This document shows positions 50,271-60,402 of a stretch of 64,000 nucleotides of DNA, piece by piece (within the stretch, counting starts at the first letter, position 1; each line of letters begins with the position of its first letter). A model generated the notes under the pieces. It searched no databases and was not told where the DNA came from. It saw nothing but the letters and a program-made list of their open reading frames with translations. The DNA comes from Novosphingobium sp. PC22D (GTDB taxonomy: Bacteria > Pseudomonadota > Alphaproteobacteria > Sphingomonadales > Sphingomonadaceae), in NCBI RefSeq assembly GCF_002556635.1, contig NZ_MWMO01000003.1:186001-250000 (forward strand), in the 5' to 3' direction. The position numbers and the translations under genes are program-made.

Positions 50271-51803
50271 TCACTTCGCCTTCGAACAGCTATAGACGAG
50301 CCGCTCGTTGGGCTGGCTCGGAAGCATGGCGCGCAAGGCGTCCTGCTCACCGCCCAGCGCACGCGCCTCGGCCTCGCCGCTGCCGCAGGCGGGGGCCTGA
50401 TAGTCGCCGCGCTTCTCGCGCAGCGCCTCCATCCGGTCGAGATCGAGCAGGAAGCGGTCGGTGCGGTAGGTCGCGCTTTGCGGGTCGTAGGACGCGACGG
50501 TCACGGTCTGGTCGACGCTGGGCACGAGCACGCGCGACCATCCGTCCGCGCCCAGCCCGTATTGCGTACGGCCGTTGACGCAGCCCTGTTCGGTCCACGA
50601 GAAGGGCACGTCGGTGGCCGGCGACACGGTGATGCGGCTGCGCGCGTCATCGAGCACGCAGACGAGATCGCCGGTGAGCGGCGTGTTCGATCCCGCCTTT
50701 TCGGCCGCCTTGTCCTCGCGCGCGGCGACGGCGTCCTTGGCGCGCTCGGTCGCTTCGGAGAGACTGGGGCGCGAGAGCCACAGCACGACCGCGAAGATCG
50801 CGATCACGATGCCGAGACCGGCCGCGATCTTCACCTCGCGTCCACGATTCTCCTTCTGCGCGAAGACGAAGGCCGCCGCGCCGCACACGACCGCGAGGAT
50901 CAGCCCGAGGCCCGAGAGCGCCATCGTGTTCTCGCGCTCGGTGAGGATATCCATCTGCGCCTCGCGCTCGGCGGTGCGCACGGCTTCGTTGTGCTGCTCC
51001 TGTGCGATCCGGTCGCGTTCGCGCTGGGCGGCGTCGCGGCTCGCCTGCTCGCGGTCGAGATCGGCGATCGAGCGGCACGCGGCTCCAGTCACCATGGGCT
51101 TGACCTCCGCCGTGGTGAGGAAACGCATGACCTCGCGGATCGAGACCGCGAAGTAGAACTCGGAATCGGCCTCGCTGGCGATGGTGCCGAAGCTGTTGAC
51201 GCCGATCACCCGGCCGCAGCCGTCGAGCAGCGGACCGCCGCTGTTGCCCTGCCCGATCGGCGCGGTGTGGAGCAGCGTCTCGAAAGTCTTGACGCTGCGG
51301 CCCGCCGAGACGTTGCCCTGCGTCTTGACCGGGCTCATCGGCGAGATGATTTCCCACGGGTCCAGCCCCTGCGCGAAGTCGACGCTGCCGGGATAGCCCA
51401 CCGCGAAAACCTGCGCGCCGTCGGCGATCGCGCCGGTGAACAGCGACATTGGCGGCAGCGTGCCTTCCTCGAGTTCGAGCAGCGCCAGGTCGTTGCGCGG
51501 CGAGACCGCGAGGACGCGCACGAACATGCCGCGCTGTCCCTGCGGCGGGACCACGCCGATGCGGATGCGCTCGTTGCGGCGGGCGGGCTCGACGACGTGG
51601 GCGTTGGTCACCACCAGCTTGGGCGTGACCGCGAAGCCGCTTCCGTAGCCGACGAGATTGGCTTCCTCCTCGCCGTCGTCCTCGATCAGGACCACACGCA
51701 CCACGCTGCGCGCCGCCGCGTTGATGTCCGACTGGTCGGCATGCGCGATTTGAGGGAGCAAAACGGCGCACAGTGCCGCGAGGAACGCCAGAAATCGCTG
51801 CAA
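50271..51803 (-). CDS. Trypsin-like serine protease with coiled coil, two membrane helices and C-terminal domain
   Basis: 510 residues. Signal peptide (LAFLAALCAVLLPQIAHA, cleavage about residue 22). HtrA-like protease domain with His69 (TNAHVV), Asp105 (RNDLALL) and Ser188 (GQGNSGGPL). There is no PDZ domain; instead there is a charged coiled coil (~248-292), two membrane helices (~295-316, 325-343) and a C-terminal ~160-residue domain of unknown type with paired Cys. So the protease probably faces the periplasm, tethered by the helices. Start TTG 51803 (GGAGA upstream), divergent from ada. Confidence 0.82.
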   Translation of the reverse strand: MQRFLAFLAALCAVLLPQIAHADQSDINAAARSVVRVVLIEDDGEEEANLVGYGSGFAVTPKLVVTNAHVVEPARRNERIRIGVVPPQGQRGMFVRVLAVSPRNDLALLELEEGTLPPMSLFTGAIADGAQVFAVGYPGSVDFAQGLDPWEIISPMSPVKTQGNVSAGRSVKTFETLLHTAPIGQGNSGGPLLDGCGRVIGVNSFGTIASEADSEFYFAVSIREVMRFLTTAEVKPMVTGAACRSIADLDREQASRDAAQRERDRIAQEQHNEAVRTAEREAQMDILTERENTMALSGLGLILAVVCGAAAFVFAQKENRGREVKIAAGLGIVIAIFAVVLWLSRPSLSEATERAKDAVAAREDKAAEKAGSNTPLTGDLVCVLDDARSRITVSPATDVPFSWTEQGCVNGRTQYGLGADGWSRVLVPSVDQTVTVASYDPQSATYRTDRFLLDLDRMEALREKRGDYQAPACGSGEAEARALGGEQDALRAMLPSQPNERLVYSCSKAK

Positions 51804-51918
51804 GTCGCCAGTCTCCGTCCAAGCATTTCCAAGGCGCTTCCGCTTTGATCGCAAGCCGCGGGAAGCGCGCCGTGCTGCGCTGCGCCTAGGTGGGCTACCT
51901 AGCGTGATGGAGTTTGCG

Positions 51919-53055
51919 ATGACATATCGAATCTTGCCTCGGGTGACATGCCGTGCGGACGGTCCGCATGGAGCGCCTGCGAACGGCGGGGACGAGATGG
52001 AAATCCGCGACGATGCCGAGCCCGTGCTGCCCGATGCGGACACCGCATGGCGCGCCGTGCTCGCGCGCGACCGCAGCTTCGACGGGCGATTCGTTACCGG
52101 CGTGCACTCGACCGGGATCTATTGTCGCCCTTCGTGCGCCGCGCGTCACCCGCGCCGCGAGAATGTGCGATTCTACACCTCCGCCGAGGAGGCGCGCGCA
52201 GCCGGGTTGCGGCCCTGCCTGCGCTGCAAGCCCGACGACGTCGCGCGCGACGAGACGGCGATCGCCCGCGCGATCGCGATTCTGCGCAAAGCCGAAGATG
52301 CCGTCCCGCTTGCCGAACTGGCCCGCGAAACGGGCTATAGCGCCAGCCACTTCCAGCGTGTGTTCAAGCGCGCGGTCGGGCTGTCGCCGGCCCAATTCGC
52401 GCGCGCGATGCGGATCGAGCGCGCGGGCAACGTCTTGAGCGACGGTGCCAGTGTCACCGAGGCGGTCTATGCCGCCGGATACGGGGCCCCCTCACGGTTC
52501 TACGAGGCGGGCAGGGAGCGGTTGGGTATGTCGCCGAGTGCATGGCGCAATGGTGGTCTCGGGGTGACGATCCGCTGGGCGGTGGTGCCGACCTCGCTCG
52601 GCGCGATGCTCGTCGCCGCGACCGACAGGGGCGTGTGCCGGCTCGCCTTCGACGAGGGCCCCGAGGCGCTTGCGATTCGCTTTCCCCGGGCCTCGCTCGA
52701 AGAGGGCGGACCGGACTTCGCCGGCCTGCTCGGCGAGGTCGTCCGCGCGGTCGAGCAGCCGGGCGATTCGCGCGCGATTCCGCTCGACGTGCAGGGCACC
52801 GCCTTCCAGGAAGCGGTCTGGCGCGAGCTGCGGCGCATTCCGCCCGGCGAAACGCGCAGCTACGCCGAGATCGCCGCCGCCGTCGGCAAGCCGGGCGCGG
52901 TGCGCGCAGCCGGTTCGGCCAACGGCGCCAACAATGTCGCCGTGCTGATTCCATGCCATCGGGTGATTCGCTCGGACGGATCGCTCGGCGGCTATGCCTA
53001 CGGGCTGGAGATCAAGCAGGAGCTGCTGCGGCGCGAAGCCGGAGACCGGTCATGA
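51919..53055 (+). CDS. ada: Ada: methylphosphotriester sensor, AraC-type regulator and O6-methylguanine methyltransferase
   Basis: 378 residues from the chosen ATG (GGAG 6 nt upstream); GTG 51904 and ATG 51997 are alternatives. Domains in order: Ada zinc domain with Cys69, Cys73, Cys100, Cys103 (IYCRPSCAARHPRRENVRFY, GLRPCLRC), an AraC helix-turn-helix (ETGYSASHFQRVFKRAVGLSP), and the methyltransferase with acceptor Cys346 in IPCHRVI. It repairs and senses alkylation damage and activates its regulon, including itself. The next small gene overlaps by 4 bp. Confidence 0.95.
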   Translation: MTYRILPRVTCRADGPHGAPANGGDEMEIRDDAEPVLPDADTAWRAVLARDRSFDGRFVTGVHSTGIYCRPSCAARHPRRENVRFYTSAEEARAAGLRPCLRCKPDDVARDETAIARAIAILRKAEDAVPLAELARETGYSASHFQRVFKRAVGLSPAQFARAMRIERAGNVLSDGASVTEAVYAAGYGAPSRFYEAGRERLGMSPSAWRNGGLGVTIRWAVVPTSLGAMLVAATDRGVCRLAFDEGPEALAIRFPRASLEEGGPDFAGLLGEVVRAVEQPGDSRAIPLDVQGTAFQEAVWRELRRIPPGETRSYAEIAAAVGKPGAVRAAGSANGANNVAVLIPCHRVIRSDGSLGGYAYGLEIKQELLRREAGDRS

Positions 53056-53261
53056 AATCGCTCGTGGGTCGCTGGCGGGAACGCCGCTGCGACTGTCTCG
53101 GAGCGCTGGCGATCGGCCTGCTGCTCGTCCTCGCGCACGCCATCCCGGGCGGCGCCAACCCGCACAACAGTCTGGATCTGCTCGAGAAGCTGGCGAAGTC
53201 GCTCGCGCACATCCCGGCGGAAACGCACGATCGGCCCCATCGCGTTCCGCTGGTCTATTGA
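53052..53261 (+). CDS. 69-aa membrane/secreted protein coupled to ada
   Basis: 69 residues with one hydrophobic segment (about 16-33, CLGALAIGLLLVLAHAIPGG) after a basic Arg-rich N-terminus. The ATG overlaps the ada stop (ATGA), so translation is probably coupled. No recognised family. It could be a small DNA-damage-responsive membrane protein, but that rests only on position. Confidence 0.6.
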   Translation: MKSLVGRWRERRCDCLGALAIGLLLVLAHAIPGGANPHNSLDLLEKLAKSLAHIPAETHDRPHRVPLVY

Positions 53262-53267
53262 ACCGTC

Positions 53268-54728
53268 CTACTCGTTCGCGGCGCCCCGCGTGCGTTCCTT
53301 CAGCGCGCGGATCTTGCGGAATCGCGCCAGCGCGGCCTTGGCGCGGCCCCCGCCTTCGGGCTCGGCGGCGAGCCTGACCAGCACCGCCTCTGCCTCGTCG
53401 ACCCGGCCGATCGTCGCGAGCGCGAGCGCATAGGTCAGGCGCACCTTGGGTATCTCGGTCGCCATGCGATAGATGTGCTCGATGTCGGCGAAGGCTATCC
53501 GCGTTTCGGCCTTGCCCGCCTTGGCGCGGGCCTGGAACCAGGCGAGCTGGACCAGCGGATCGTCGGGAGCGAGCCGCGCGGCCTTGCTCAGCCAGGCGTT
53601 GACCTCGGCTTCCGGTGCATCGCGGCGCCGGGCGAGCTCGCCCTTCATCACCAGCGCACGCGGCATGTCCGGGGCGAGCGTGAGGACGCGGTCGGCCTGC
53701 GGTTCGGCCCGGTCGCTCATCGCCTGGGAGAGCGCGACCGCGAGCTGATAGGCGACCTGCGCGTCGTCCGGGTAGTCGGCGGCGAGCCGGGTGAGATCGG
53801 CGAGGACGGAGTCGCGGTCGACTCCGGTCGCCCAGCGAAGCCTGAGCCCGACCAGCCGCGAGGCGGCGGGGCCGAGCGTCTCGACTTCGGCGGGCGCGGG
53901 GGCGGGGAGGCGCTCGCTCGAAATCCGGTCGGCGAAGGCGGTGCGGGCATGGTCGCTCATGCGCCGCTGGAGATCGGCGATATTGCCCAGCTCGAGCAGC
54001 GCGACCTGCTCGCTCGCGCCTCGCGCCAGCGCATCCAGATAGCCCTCGAGCCTGCGTTCGAGGTACGGGTCGGAGCGGAACAGGTGCACCAGCAGCCAGG
54101 CATTGGCGTAGAACCAGCGCTCGCGCCCCTCGGGCAGCGCGTTGTCGTCGTTCTCGAGCAGCCTGAGCAGCGGCACCGGCTCCTTGATCGCGGTGCCGAG
54201 GCGATAGAGCGCCGGCCTGCCGACGACCCAGCGGCCGTCGTCGAGGAAGGTGACCGTGCTCAGATAGTCGGCCACGCCCTCGCGGTACCAGCTCGGCCAG
54301 GGGGCGGGGACGTGGCGATACATGAAGTGGTGCGCGTATTCGTGGAACAGGGTCTCGCGCCAGCCGAGCGCGCCTTCCTTTTCGGGCGGTTCGCGGTGCG
54401 CGACGATGAAGCTGCCTTCGAGCCGGGGCGCGTAGTATCCGGCCACGCCCTTGCGGCCGAGCATCTTCGCCACGTCCCCGGGCCGTTCAAGCAGGTAGAT
54501 GGTCAGGGGCGCGCCTTGGGGGCCGGGGGGAATCGAGAACTCGCTGTGCAGCACGGCGTCGTAACGCCGCAGGTTGGCGATGTCCTCGCGCAGTTCGGCG
54601 GGCTCCCCCTGCGAGTAGACGACGAAGCCCGGCGCCGTCGCGCGCCGCCACGTCTCCGCGTGGGCGGGCAGGGCGACCCCGGCGAGAAACAGGATCGCGG
54701 CGAACAGGCGGGCGAGGCGCGCTGGCAT
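53268..54728 (-). CDS. Secreted HExxH metalloprotease-like protein with TPR region
   Basis: 486 residues with a signal peptide (FAAILFLAGVALPAHA, cleavage about residue 24). The N-terminal gluzincin-like domain has zinc site HEYAHH (His129, Glu130, His133) and the third-ligand helix REGVADY (Glu150). The C-terminal half is TPR-like alpha-solenoid (e.g. AQVAYQLAVALSQAM, PRALVMKGELARRR). It resembles DUF1570-type secreted peptidases. A homologue with the same architecture lies at 62006-63610. Substrates are unknown. Positioned just downstream of priA on the same strand. Confidence 0.82.
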   Translation of the reverse strand: MPARLARLFAAILFLAGVALPAHAETWRRATAPGFVVYSQGEPAELREDIANLRRYDAVLHSEFSIPPGPQGAPLTIYLLERPGDVAKMLGRKGVAGYYAPRLEGSFIVAHREPPEKEGALGWRETLFHEYAHHFMYRHVPAPWPSWYREGVADYLSTVTFLDDGRWVVGRPALYRLGTAIKEPVPLLRLLENDDNALPEGRERWFYANAWLLVHLFRSDPYLERRLEGYLDALARGASEQVALLELGNIADLQRRMSDHARTAFADRISSERLPAPAPAEVETLGPAASRLVGLRLRWATGVDRDSVLADLTRLAADYPDDAQVAYQLAVALSQAMSDRAEPQADRVLTLAPDMPRALVMKGELARRRDAPEAEVNAWLSKAARLAPDDPLVQLAWFQARAKAGKAETRIAFADIEHIYRMATEIPKVRLTYALALATIGRVDEAEAVLVRLAAEPEGGGRAKAALARFRKIRALKERTRGAANE

Positions 54729-54777
54729 GGCGCGCTCGCCTAGACCCGCGCGCGGCCTCGTCGCAAGGGCGTTGCGA

Positions 54778-56943
54778 TCAGACGAAGCTGTAGGGATCGA
54801 CGTCGAGGTTGATCCGCACGCCGCGCGGAAACTCGAGCGGTTCGAGCCATTCGCGCAGGTATTTCTGCAATTCCGCCGAGCGGCGCGCGTTGATCAGCAG
54901 GCGATAGCGGTGCCGGCCGCGCAGCAGCGCCATCGGCGCCGGAGCGGGGCCCAGCACCATGATGTCGGGCGCTTTCGGGCTCGTCGCGCCGATCGCGCGC
55001 GCGGCGTCGCGCGCCTCGGCCTGGTCCTCGCTCGAGACGATGATCGCGGCCCAGCGCCCGAAGGGCGGCGCGCCCGCGTCGCGGCGGGCCTCGGTCTCAG
55101 CGGCGTAGAACGCGTCGCGGTCTCCGTCGGCGAGCGCGGCGATCACCGCGGCCTCGGGGTGGCGCGTCTGCAGCACGACTTCGCCGGGCTTCTCGCCGCG
55201 CCCGGCGCGCCCGGCGACCTGGGCGATCTGCTGGTAGGTCCGTTCGGCGGCGCGCAAGTCTCCGCCTTCGAGGCCGAGATCGGCGTCGACCACGCCGACG
55301 AAGGTCAGCTCGGGAAAGTGATAGCCCTTGGTGACGAGCTGCGTGCCCACGATCACGTCGATCGCGCCTTCCTCCGCAGCCGCCACGAAGGCGCCGATCG
55401 CGTCGGCCGAATTGAGCGTGTCCGACGTGACCACGGCCACCCGCGCCTCGGGCAGGATTTCGGCGACCTCGTCGGCGATGCGCTCGACACCGGGCCCGCA
55501 GGCAACGAGGCAGTCGGCGGTGCCGCACTCGGGGCAGGTCTCGGGCGCGGGCACTTCGTGGCCGCAGTGATGGCAGGCGAGCCGCCGGCTGAAGCGGTGT
55601 TCGACCAGCCAGGCGGTGCAGTTGGGGCACTGGAAGCGATAGCCGCAGTTGCGGCACAGCGTCAGCGGCGCATAGCCGCGCCTGTTGAGGAACAGCAGCG
55701 ATTGCTCGCCGCGTTCCAGCCGCTCGCGCATCGCCTCGACCAGCGGCGGCGCGAGCCACCTGCCGCGCTCGGGCGGGTCCTTGCGCAAGTCGAGCACCGT
55801 GATCTCGGGCAGCGTGGCGCCGCCGAAGCGGTCGGGCAGCTCGACGCGCTCGTAGATCCCCGCTTCGGCGAGCTGCATCGATTCGAGCGCGGGCGTCGCG
55901 CTGGCGAGGATCACCGGCGCGCTTTCGAAGCGGGCGCGGATCACCGCGACGTCGCGCGCGTTGTAGCGCACGCCGTCGTCCTGCTTGAACGAGACCTCGT
56001 GCGCCTCGTCGACCACGATCAGCCCGAGGTTCGCATAAGGCAGGAACAGCGCCGAGCGCGCGCCGACCACGACTTGCGCCTCGCCATGGACGATCGCGCG
56101 CCAGGCGCGGCGGCGCTCGCTCGACTTGACCGAGGAGTGCCACAGGATCGGCGGCACGCCGAAGCGCTGCTCGAAGCGGCGCAGGAAGTTCTCGGTCAGC
56201 GCGATCTCGGGCAGGAGCACGAGCACCTGGCGGCCCCGGCGGAGCGCCTCGGCGACCGCCTCGAAGTAGCTCTCGGTCTTGCCCGAGCCGGTCACCCCGT
56301 CGAGCAGGAACGGCGTGAAGCGGTGCTCGGCGACGGCGGCGACGAAGCGGTCGGCGGCGGCGCGCTGGTCGGCGCTCAGATCGGGCACGGCGAAATCGGG
56401 CCGGGCGGGCGGATAGGGGCGGTCGAGATCGACCGTCACGCCTTCAAGCAGACCCGCTCCAACCATGCCCCGCAGCACGCCTTCGGACACGCCGGCCAGG
56501 TCGGCCAGTTCGCGGATCGATCCCTGTTCGCCCTGCAGCGCGTCCATCGCCGCCGCGCGCTGGGGCGTGAGCCGCGCGGGCTCGGCGCCGGTAAGGCGGT
56601 ATTCGGTGGTGGTGCCGCCGCCGCGCAGCGCCGCCGTGCTGCCCAGCGCCATGCGCGCGACGGCGGCGAGCGGGGCGCAGTAATAGTCGGCGGTCCACTC
56701 TATCAGCCGGCGCAGCGTGGCGGGCAGCGGCGGTACCGGCATGACGTCGAGCAGCGGACGCAATTTCGATTCGGGCACTTCCTTGGCGCCGAGGCGTTCG
56801 CTCTCCCAGACGATACCGAGAATCTGGCGCGGACCGAGCGGAGCGACTACCACCGAGCCGTATTCCACCGTCATGCCGTCGGGCACGCGGTAGTCGAGCG
56901 CGCCGAGCGCGGCATTGAAGACGAGAAGACGGACGCGTCGCAT
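54778..56943 (-). CDS. priA: Primosomal replication restart helicase PriA
   Basis: 721 residues. N-terminal 3'-OH-binding domain (VRLLVFNAALGALDYRVP), a winged helix, a helicase core with Walker A GVTGSGKT (216-223) and DEAH (312-315), four Cys-Cys zinc pairs (CRNCGYRFQCPNC, CHHCGH, CPECG) and the C-terminal GRAGRGEKPGEV motif. It reloads the replisome at stalled forks. The start is the ATG giving MRRVRLLVF; the longer frame upstream overlaps the divergent DUF4197 gene promoter. Convergent with nothing; downstream metalloprotease on same strand. Confidence 0.95.
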   Translation of the reverse strand: MRRVRLLVFNAALGALDYRVPDGMTVEYGSVVVAPLGPRQILGIVWESERLGAKEVPESKLRPLLDVMPVPPLPATLRRLIEWTADYYCAPLAAVARMALGSTAALRGGGTTTEYRLTGAEPARLTPQRAAAMDALQGEQGSIRELADLAGVSEGVLRGMVGAGLLEGVTVDLDRPYPPARPDFAVPDLSADQRAAADRFVAAVAEHRFTPFLLDGVTGSGKTESYFEAVAEALRRGRQVLVLLPEIALTENFLRRFEQRFGVPPILWHSSVKSSERRRAWRAIVHGEAQVVVGARSALFLPYANLGLIVVDEAHEVSFKQDDGVRYNARDVAVIRARFESAPVILASATPALESMQLAEAGIYERVELPDRFGGATLPEITVLDLRKDPPERGRWLAPPLVEAMRERLERGEQSLLFLNRRGYAPLTLCRNCGYRFQCPNCTAWLVEHRFSRRLACHHCGHEVPAPETCPECGTADCLVACGPGVERIADEVAEILPEARVAVVTSDTLNSADAIGAFVAAAEEGAIDVIVGTQLVTKGYHFPELTFVGVVDADLGLEGGDLRAAERTYQQIAQVAGRAGRGEKPGEVVLQTRHPEAAVIAALADGDRDAFYAAETEARRDAGAPPFGRWAAIIVSSEDQAEARDAARAIGATSPKAPDIMVLGPAPAPMALLRGRHRYRLLINARRSAELQKYLREWLEPLEFPRGVRINLDVDPYSFV

Positions 56944-56993
56944 GGATGCGTGCGATATAGGCAGCCGGAACGCATTCCGGAAAGGAGCAGGCG

Positions 56994-57704
56994 ATGTTGA
57001 ACCGGGGATGCATGTCACGAAATGGTCTGCCGATGCGCCGCAGGGCGCTGCTGGGCGGCGCCGCGCTCGTCGCGGGAATCGCGCTCCTGCCGGGCTGCGC
57101 GACCCCGTCGAGCGGGTCGCGAGTCGATTTCGCGGCGGCGGTGCAGCGCCTGCTCGAACGATCCACGCGCAACGCCTTCGACAGTCTCACCGCGCCGGAC
57201 GGCTTCTGGACCAGCGCGGTCGCGCGGGTCGACATGCCGACGCTGTTCGGCAAGAGCGACAGCCTGTTCAAGGGCATCCTCGCCGCGCCGGCCTTCCGCG
57301 AGAAGTTGCAGCGCCGGCTCAATCGCTTCGCCGAGGATGCCGCGCGCAAGGCCGCGCCGGTGGTCGCCGAGGCGGTGCGGTCGCTCTCGGTCCCCGATGC
57401 CTACGGCGTACTGCGCAGCGGCGAGCCGACCGCGGCCACGACCGTGCTGCGCGCGGCGATGGGGCCGAGCCTCGTCAACGCGATGATCCCCGAACTCGAC
57501 CGGGTGATGCGCGCGGCGAACGATCCGGTGCTGACCCAGGCGCTGTCGGTGCTGGCGGGTGTCAACATCGGCGATGCCGCCCAGGCGCTCGCGCTCGAGA
57601 CGGACAATGCGATCTGGTACGAAGTGGGAGCACAAGAGGCCCGCATCCGCGAAAACCCGGCGGCGACGGGTGATGCGCTGCTGATCGCGGCGCTTTCGGC
57701 GTAA
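56994..57704 (+). CDS. DUF4197 lipoprotein
   Basis: 236 residues. N-terminus has a twin-arginine-like RRRALLGG, a hydrophobic stretch and the lipobox LLPGC (Cys about residue 35), so a Tat-exported lipoprotein is possible. The mature part follows DUF4197: ALxxLLERSTRNAFDSLTAPDGFW, VDMPTLFGKSDSLF and PAFREKLQRRLNRFAEDAAR. Function unknown. Start ATG 56994 with AGGAG 6 nt upstream; divergent from priA with a 50-bp gap. Confidence 0.82.
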   Translation: MLNRGCMSRNGLPMRRRALLGGAALVAGIALLPGCATPSSGSRVDFAAAVQRLLERSTRNAFDSLTAPDGFWTSAVARVDMPTLFGKSDSLFKGILAAPAFREKLQRRLNRFAEDAARKAAPVVAEAVRSLSVPDAYGVLRSGEPTAATTVLRAAMGPSLVNAMIPELDRVMRAANDPVLTQALSVLAGVNIGDAAQALALETDNAIWYEVGAQEARIRENPAATGDALLIAALSA

Positions 57705-57810
57705 GCGAAGCGAGCCAGCGGCGTGCTGCGCGATTTTCGCCGCACCGCCTAGCCCCTCGGGCATGGCTTGCCTATAGGGGCCCGCGAGAATCGAACACCG
57801 AGGGCATGCC

Positions 57811-58461
57811 ATGAAGTTCTTCGTCGACACCGCCGACACCCACGAAATCGCCGAACTCGCCGAGACCGGCCTGCTCGACGGCGTCACCACCAATCCCTCG
57901 CTGATCCACAAGTCGGGCCGCGACTTCATGGAAGTGACCAAGGAGATCTGCGGGCTCGTCGAAGGTCCGGTCAGCGCCGAAGTGGTCGCGCTCGATCATG
58001 CCGGGATGATGCGCGAGGCCGAAGTGCTGCGCAAGATCGCCGACAACGTGTGCATCAAGGTGCCGCTGACGATCGACGGGCTCAAGACCTGCAAGAAGCT
58101 CACCGGCGATGGCACCATGGTCAACGTCACGCTGTGCTTCTCGGCCAACCAGGCGCTGCTCGCGGCCAAGGCGGGCGCGACCTTCGTTTCGCCCTTCGTC
58201 GGCCGCCACGACGATAACGGCTTCGACGGGATGGAACTGATCCGCGACATCCGCCTGATCTACGACAACTACGCTTTCGAGACCGAGATCCTCGTCGCCT
58301 CGGTTCGCCACGGCATGCACGTGCTTGAAAGCGCGCGCATCGGCGCCGACGTGATGACCGCGCCGCCCGCGGTCATCAAGGGCCTGTTCAAGCACGTTCT
58401 CACCGACAAGGGCATCGAGGGATTCCTCGCCGACTGGGCCAAGACCGGACAGTCGATCTGA
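57811..58461 (+). CDS. fsa: Fructose-6-phosphate aldolase / transaldolase-like protein
   Basis: 216 residues, the compact FSA/transaldolase (subfamily 3B/4) size. Starts [15 protein letters not shown], has [13 protein letters not shown], Schiff-base Lys83 in VCIKVPLT and SPFVGRHDD. It is either a transaldolase in the pentose-phosphate pathway or fructose-6-phosphate aldolase; the sequence alone does not decide, although small proteins of this type in alphaproteobacteria are often real transaldolases. ATG start, alone between hairpin-rich gaps. Confidence 0.92.
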   Translation: MKFFVDTADTHEIAELAETGLLDGVTTNPSLIHKSGRDFMEVTKEICGLVEGPVSAEVVALDHAGMMREAEVLRKIADNVCIKVPLTIDGLKTCKKLTGDGTMVNVTLCFSANQALLAAKAGATFVSPFVGRHDDNGFDGMELIRDIRLIYDNYAFETEILVASVRHGMHVLESARIGADVMTAPPAVIKGLFKHVLTDKGIEGFLADWAKTGQSI

Positions 58462-58480
58462 TCGCGACCCGCCTGTTGTT

Positions 58481-58521
58481 GCCCGCGCGACGCCGCGAGG
58501 CGAGCGGCGCGCGGCGCGGGC
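58481..58521 (+). terminator. Bipartite GC-rich hairpin after fsa
   Basis: An outer 8-bp stem (GCCCGCGC/GCGCGGGC) and an inner 6-bp stem (CGCCGC/GCGGCG) 20 bp after the fsa stop. No T-tract. Possible factor-dependent terminator or boundary between fsa and cobT. Confidence 0.4.
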
Positions 58522-58585
58522 GACCTGCCATGTTGCGGCGCGGCGGGCTTGGACCGGCCGCCGTGGTGCGCTAGCGGGGAGGGCG

Positions 58586-60400
58586 ATGTCTGACGAATCC
58601 CCTTCCGACCGTTTTAAGTCCGTCCTCACCGGCGCCAGCCGCGCGCTCGCGCATGAACCCGAGGTCGAGGTGAACTGGACCGCCGAGGCGCCCAGCGCCT
58701 CGGGCAAGCAGTTCCGCGTGCCGATGCCGGGGCGCAGCCTGCCGCGCGGCGCGGCGATGGAGGCGCGCGGCTTCGCAGACAGCTTCGCGCTCAAGATGCG
58801 CCACCACAACGAGGCGGTCCACGCGCGTTCGGCGCCGAGCGACCCGATCGCGCGGGCCTGCTACGACGCGGTCGAGCGTGTGCGGTACGAGGCGTTGGGC
58901 GCCAACGCCTACTCGGGCATCCGCGCCAATCTCGATGCTTCGACCGACGCGCGGATGAACTCGGACCCGATCGCGCGGGCCGGCTCGGCCGATGAGGTGC
59001 CCATTCCGACCGCGCTCTCGCTGCTCCTGCGCGAGCGGCTGACGGGTCAGCCGGTGCCCGCCGCCGCCGAAAAGGGCGTCGCCATGCTGCGCGACTGGAT
59101 CGAAGGCTCGGCGGGCGGCGACTTCGATGCGCTCGCCGACAAGATCGAGGACCAGAGCGCGTTCCAGTCGCTCTCGCTCGACATGCTCCAGCACCTCGAA
59201 CTCACGCGGGTCGAGGACCTGCCGCAGCAGCCCGACGACGCCGACGACATGGACGGCGACGAGGAAACGGAGGAAGACGAGGCCGGCGACGAGGAAGGGC
59301 AGGACCAGCAGCCCAGCGAAGTCGCCGCCGAGCCGACCGAGGGCGAAGACCAGGGCGAAAGCGAGAGCGAGAGCGATTCGTCGGACGAAATGGACGACGG
59401 CGAGGCGGGGGAAGACGGCGAGGAAGGCATGATGCCGGTCCGCCCGAACCGGCCCTGGACCGACTTGCCCGACAGCTTCGACTACAAGGTCTATACCGAG
59501 AAGTTCGATGAGGTCGTCGCCGCGCAGGACTTGTGCGACGACGAGGAACTGACCCGCCTGCGCGCCTATCTCGATGCCCAGCTCAAGGGCCTGCAAGGCG
59601 TCGTCACCCGCCTCGCCAACCGGCTCCAGCGGCGGCTCATGGCGCAGCAGAACCGCTCGTGGGACTTCGATCAGGAAGAAGGGCTGCTCGATGCCGCGCG
59701 GCTTGCCCGCGTCGTCGTCTCGCCGGGGCAATCCCTGTCGTACAAGGTGGAGCGCGACGTCCAGTTCAAGGACACCGTGGTCACGCTGCTGATCGACAAC
59801 TCGGGCTCGATGCGCGGGCGGCCGATATCGATCGCCGCGATCAGCGCCGACGTGCTCGCGCGCACGCTCGAGCGGTGCGGCGTCAAGGTCGAGATCCTGG
59901 GGTTCACCACGCGCGCCTGGAAGGGCGGGCAGAGCCGCGAGGCCTGGCTGGCGGGCGGCAAGCCGCAGCATCCCGGCCGCCTCAACGACTTGCGCCACAT
60001 CCTCTACAAGAAGGCCGACGAGCCCTGGCGCCGCGCGCGCAAGAACCTCGGGCTGATGATGCGCGAGGGGCTGCTCAAGGAGAACATCGACGGCGAGGCG
60101 CTGCTCTGGGCGCACACCCGCCTGCTCGCGCGGCCCGAGGATCGGCGGATCATGATGGTGATCTCCGACGGCGCTCCCGTGGACGATTCGACGCTGAGCG
60201 TGAACAGCGCCGGCTATCTCGAGGCGCACTTGCGCCGCGTGATCGACTGGATCGAGCGCCAGTCGCCGGTCCAGCTCGTCGCGATCGGCATCGGTCACGA
60301 CGTCACCCGCTACTATCGCCGCGCGGTCACGATCATGGATGCCGAGCAGCTCGGCGGGACGATGATCGAGCAGCTCGCCGGACTGTTCGAGGAGGAGTGA
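58586..60400 (+). CDS. cobT: Cobaltochelatase CobT subunit
   Basis: 604 residues. The central part has a long acidic tract (about residues 213-280), and the C-terminal half is a von Willebrand-type domain with the MIDAS motif DNSGSMRG (Asp404 onward). CobT pairs with the AAA+ protein CobS in the aerobic cobalt insertion enzyme (CobNST). No cobS gene lies next to it in this window, and no other cobalamin gene is visible. A role outside B12 synthesis is possible. The nitroreductase gene follows 2 bp after the stop. Confidence 0.92.
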   Translation: MSDESPSDRFKSVLTGASRALAHEPEVEVNWTAEAPSASGKQFRVPMPGRSLPRGAAMEARGFADSFALKMRHHNEAVHARSAPSDPIARACYDAVERVRYEALGANAYSGIRANLDASTDARMNSDPIARAGSADEVPIPTALSLLLRERLTGQPVPAAAEKGVAMLRDWIEGSAGGDFDALADKIEDQSAFQSLSLDMLQHLELTRVEDLPQQPDDADDMDGDEETEEDEAGDEEGQDQQPSEVAAEPTEGEDQGESESESDSSDEMDDGEAGEDGEEGMMPVRPNRPWTDLPDSFDYKVYTEKFDEVVAAQDLCDDEELTRLRAYLDAQLKGLQGVVTRLANRLQRRLMAQQNRSWDFDQEEGLLDAARLARVVVSPGQSLSYKVERDVQFKDTVVTLLIDNSGSMRGRPISIAAISADVLARTLERCGVKVEILGFTTRAWKGGQSREAWLAGGKPQHPGRLNDLRHILYKKADEPWRRARKNLGLMMREGLLKENIDGEALLWAHTRLLARPEDRRIMMVISDGAPVDDSTLSVNSAGYLEAHLRRVIDWIERQSPVQLVAIGIGHDVTRYYRRAVTIMDAEQLGGTMIEQLAGLFEEE

Positions 60401-60402
60401 GC

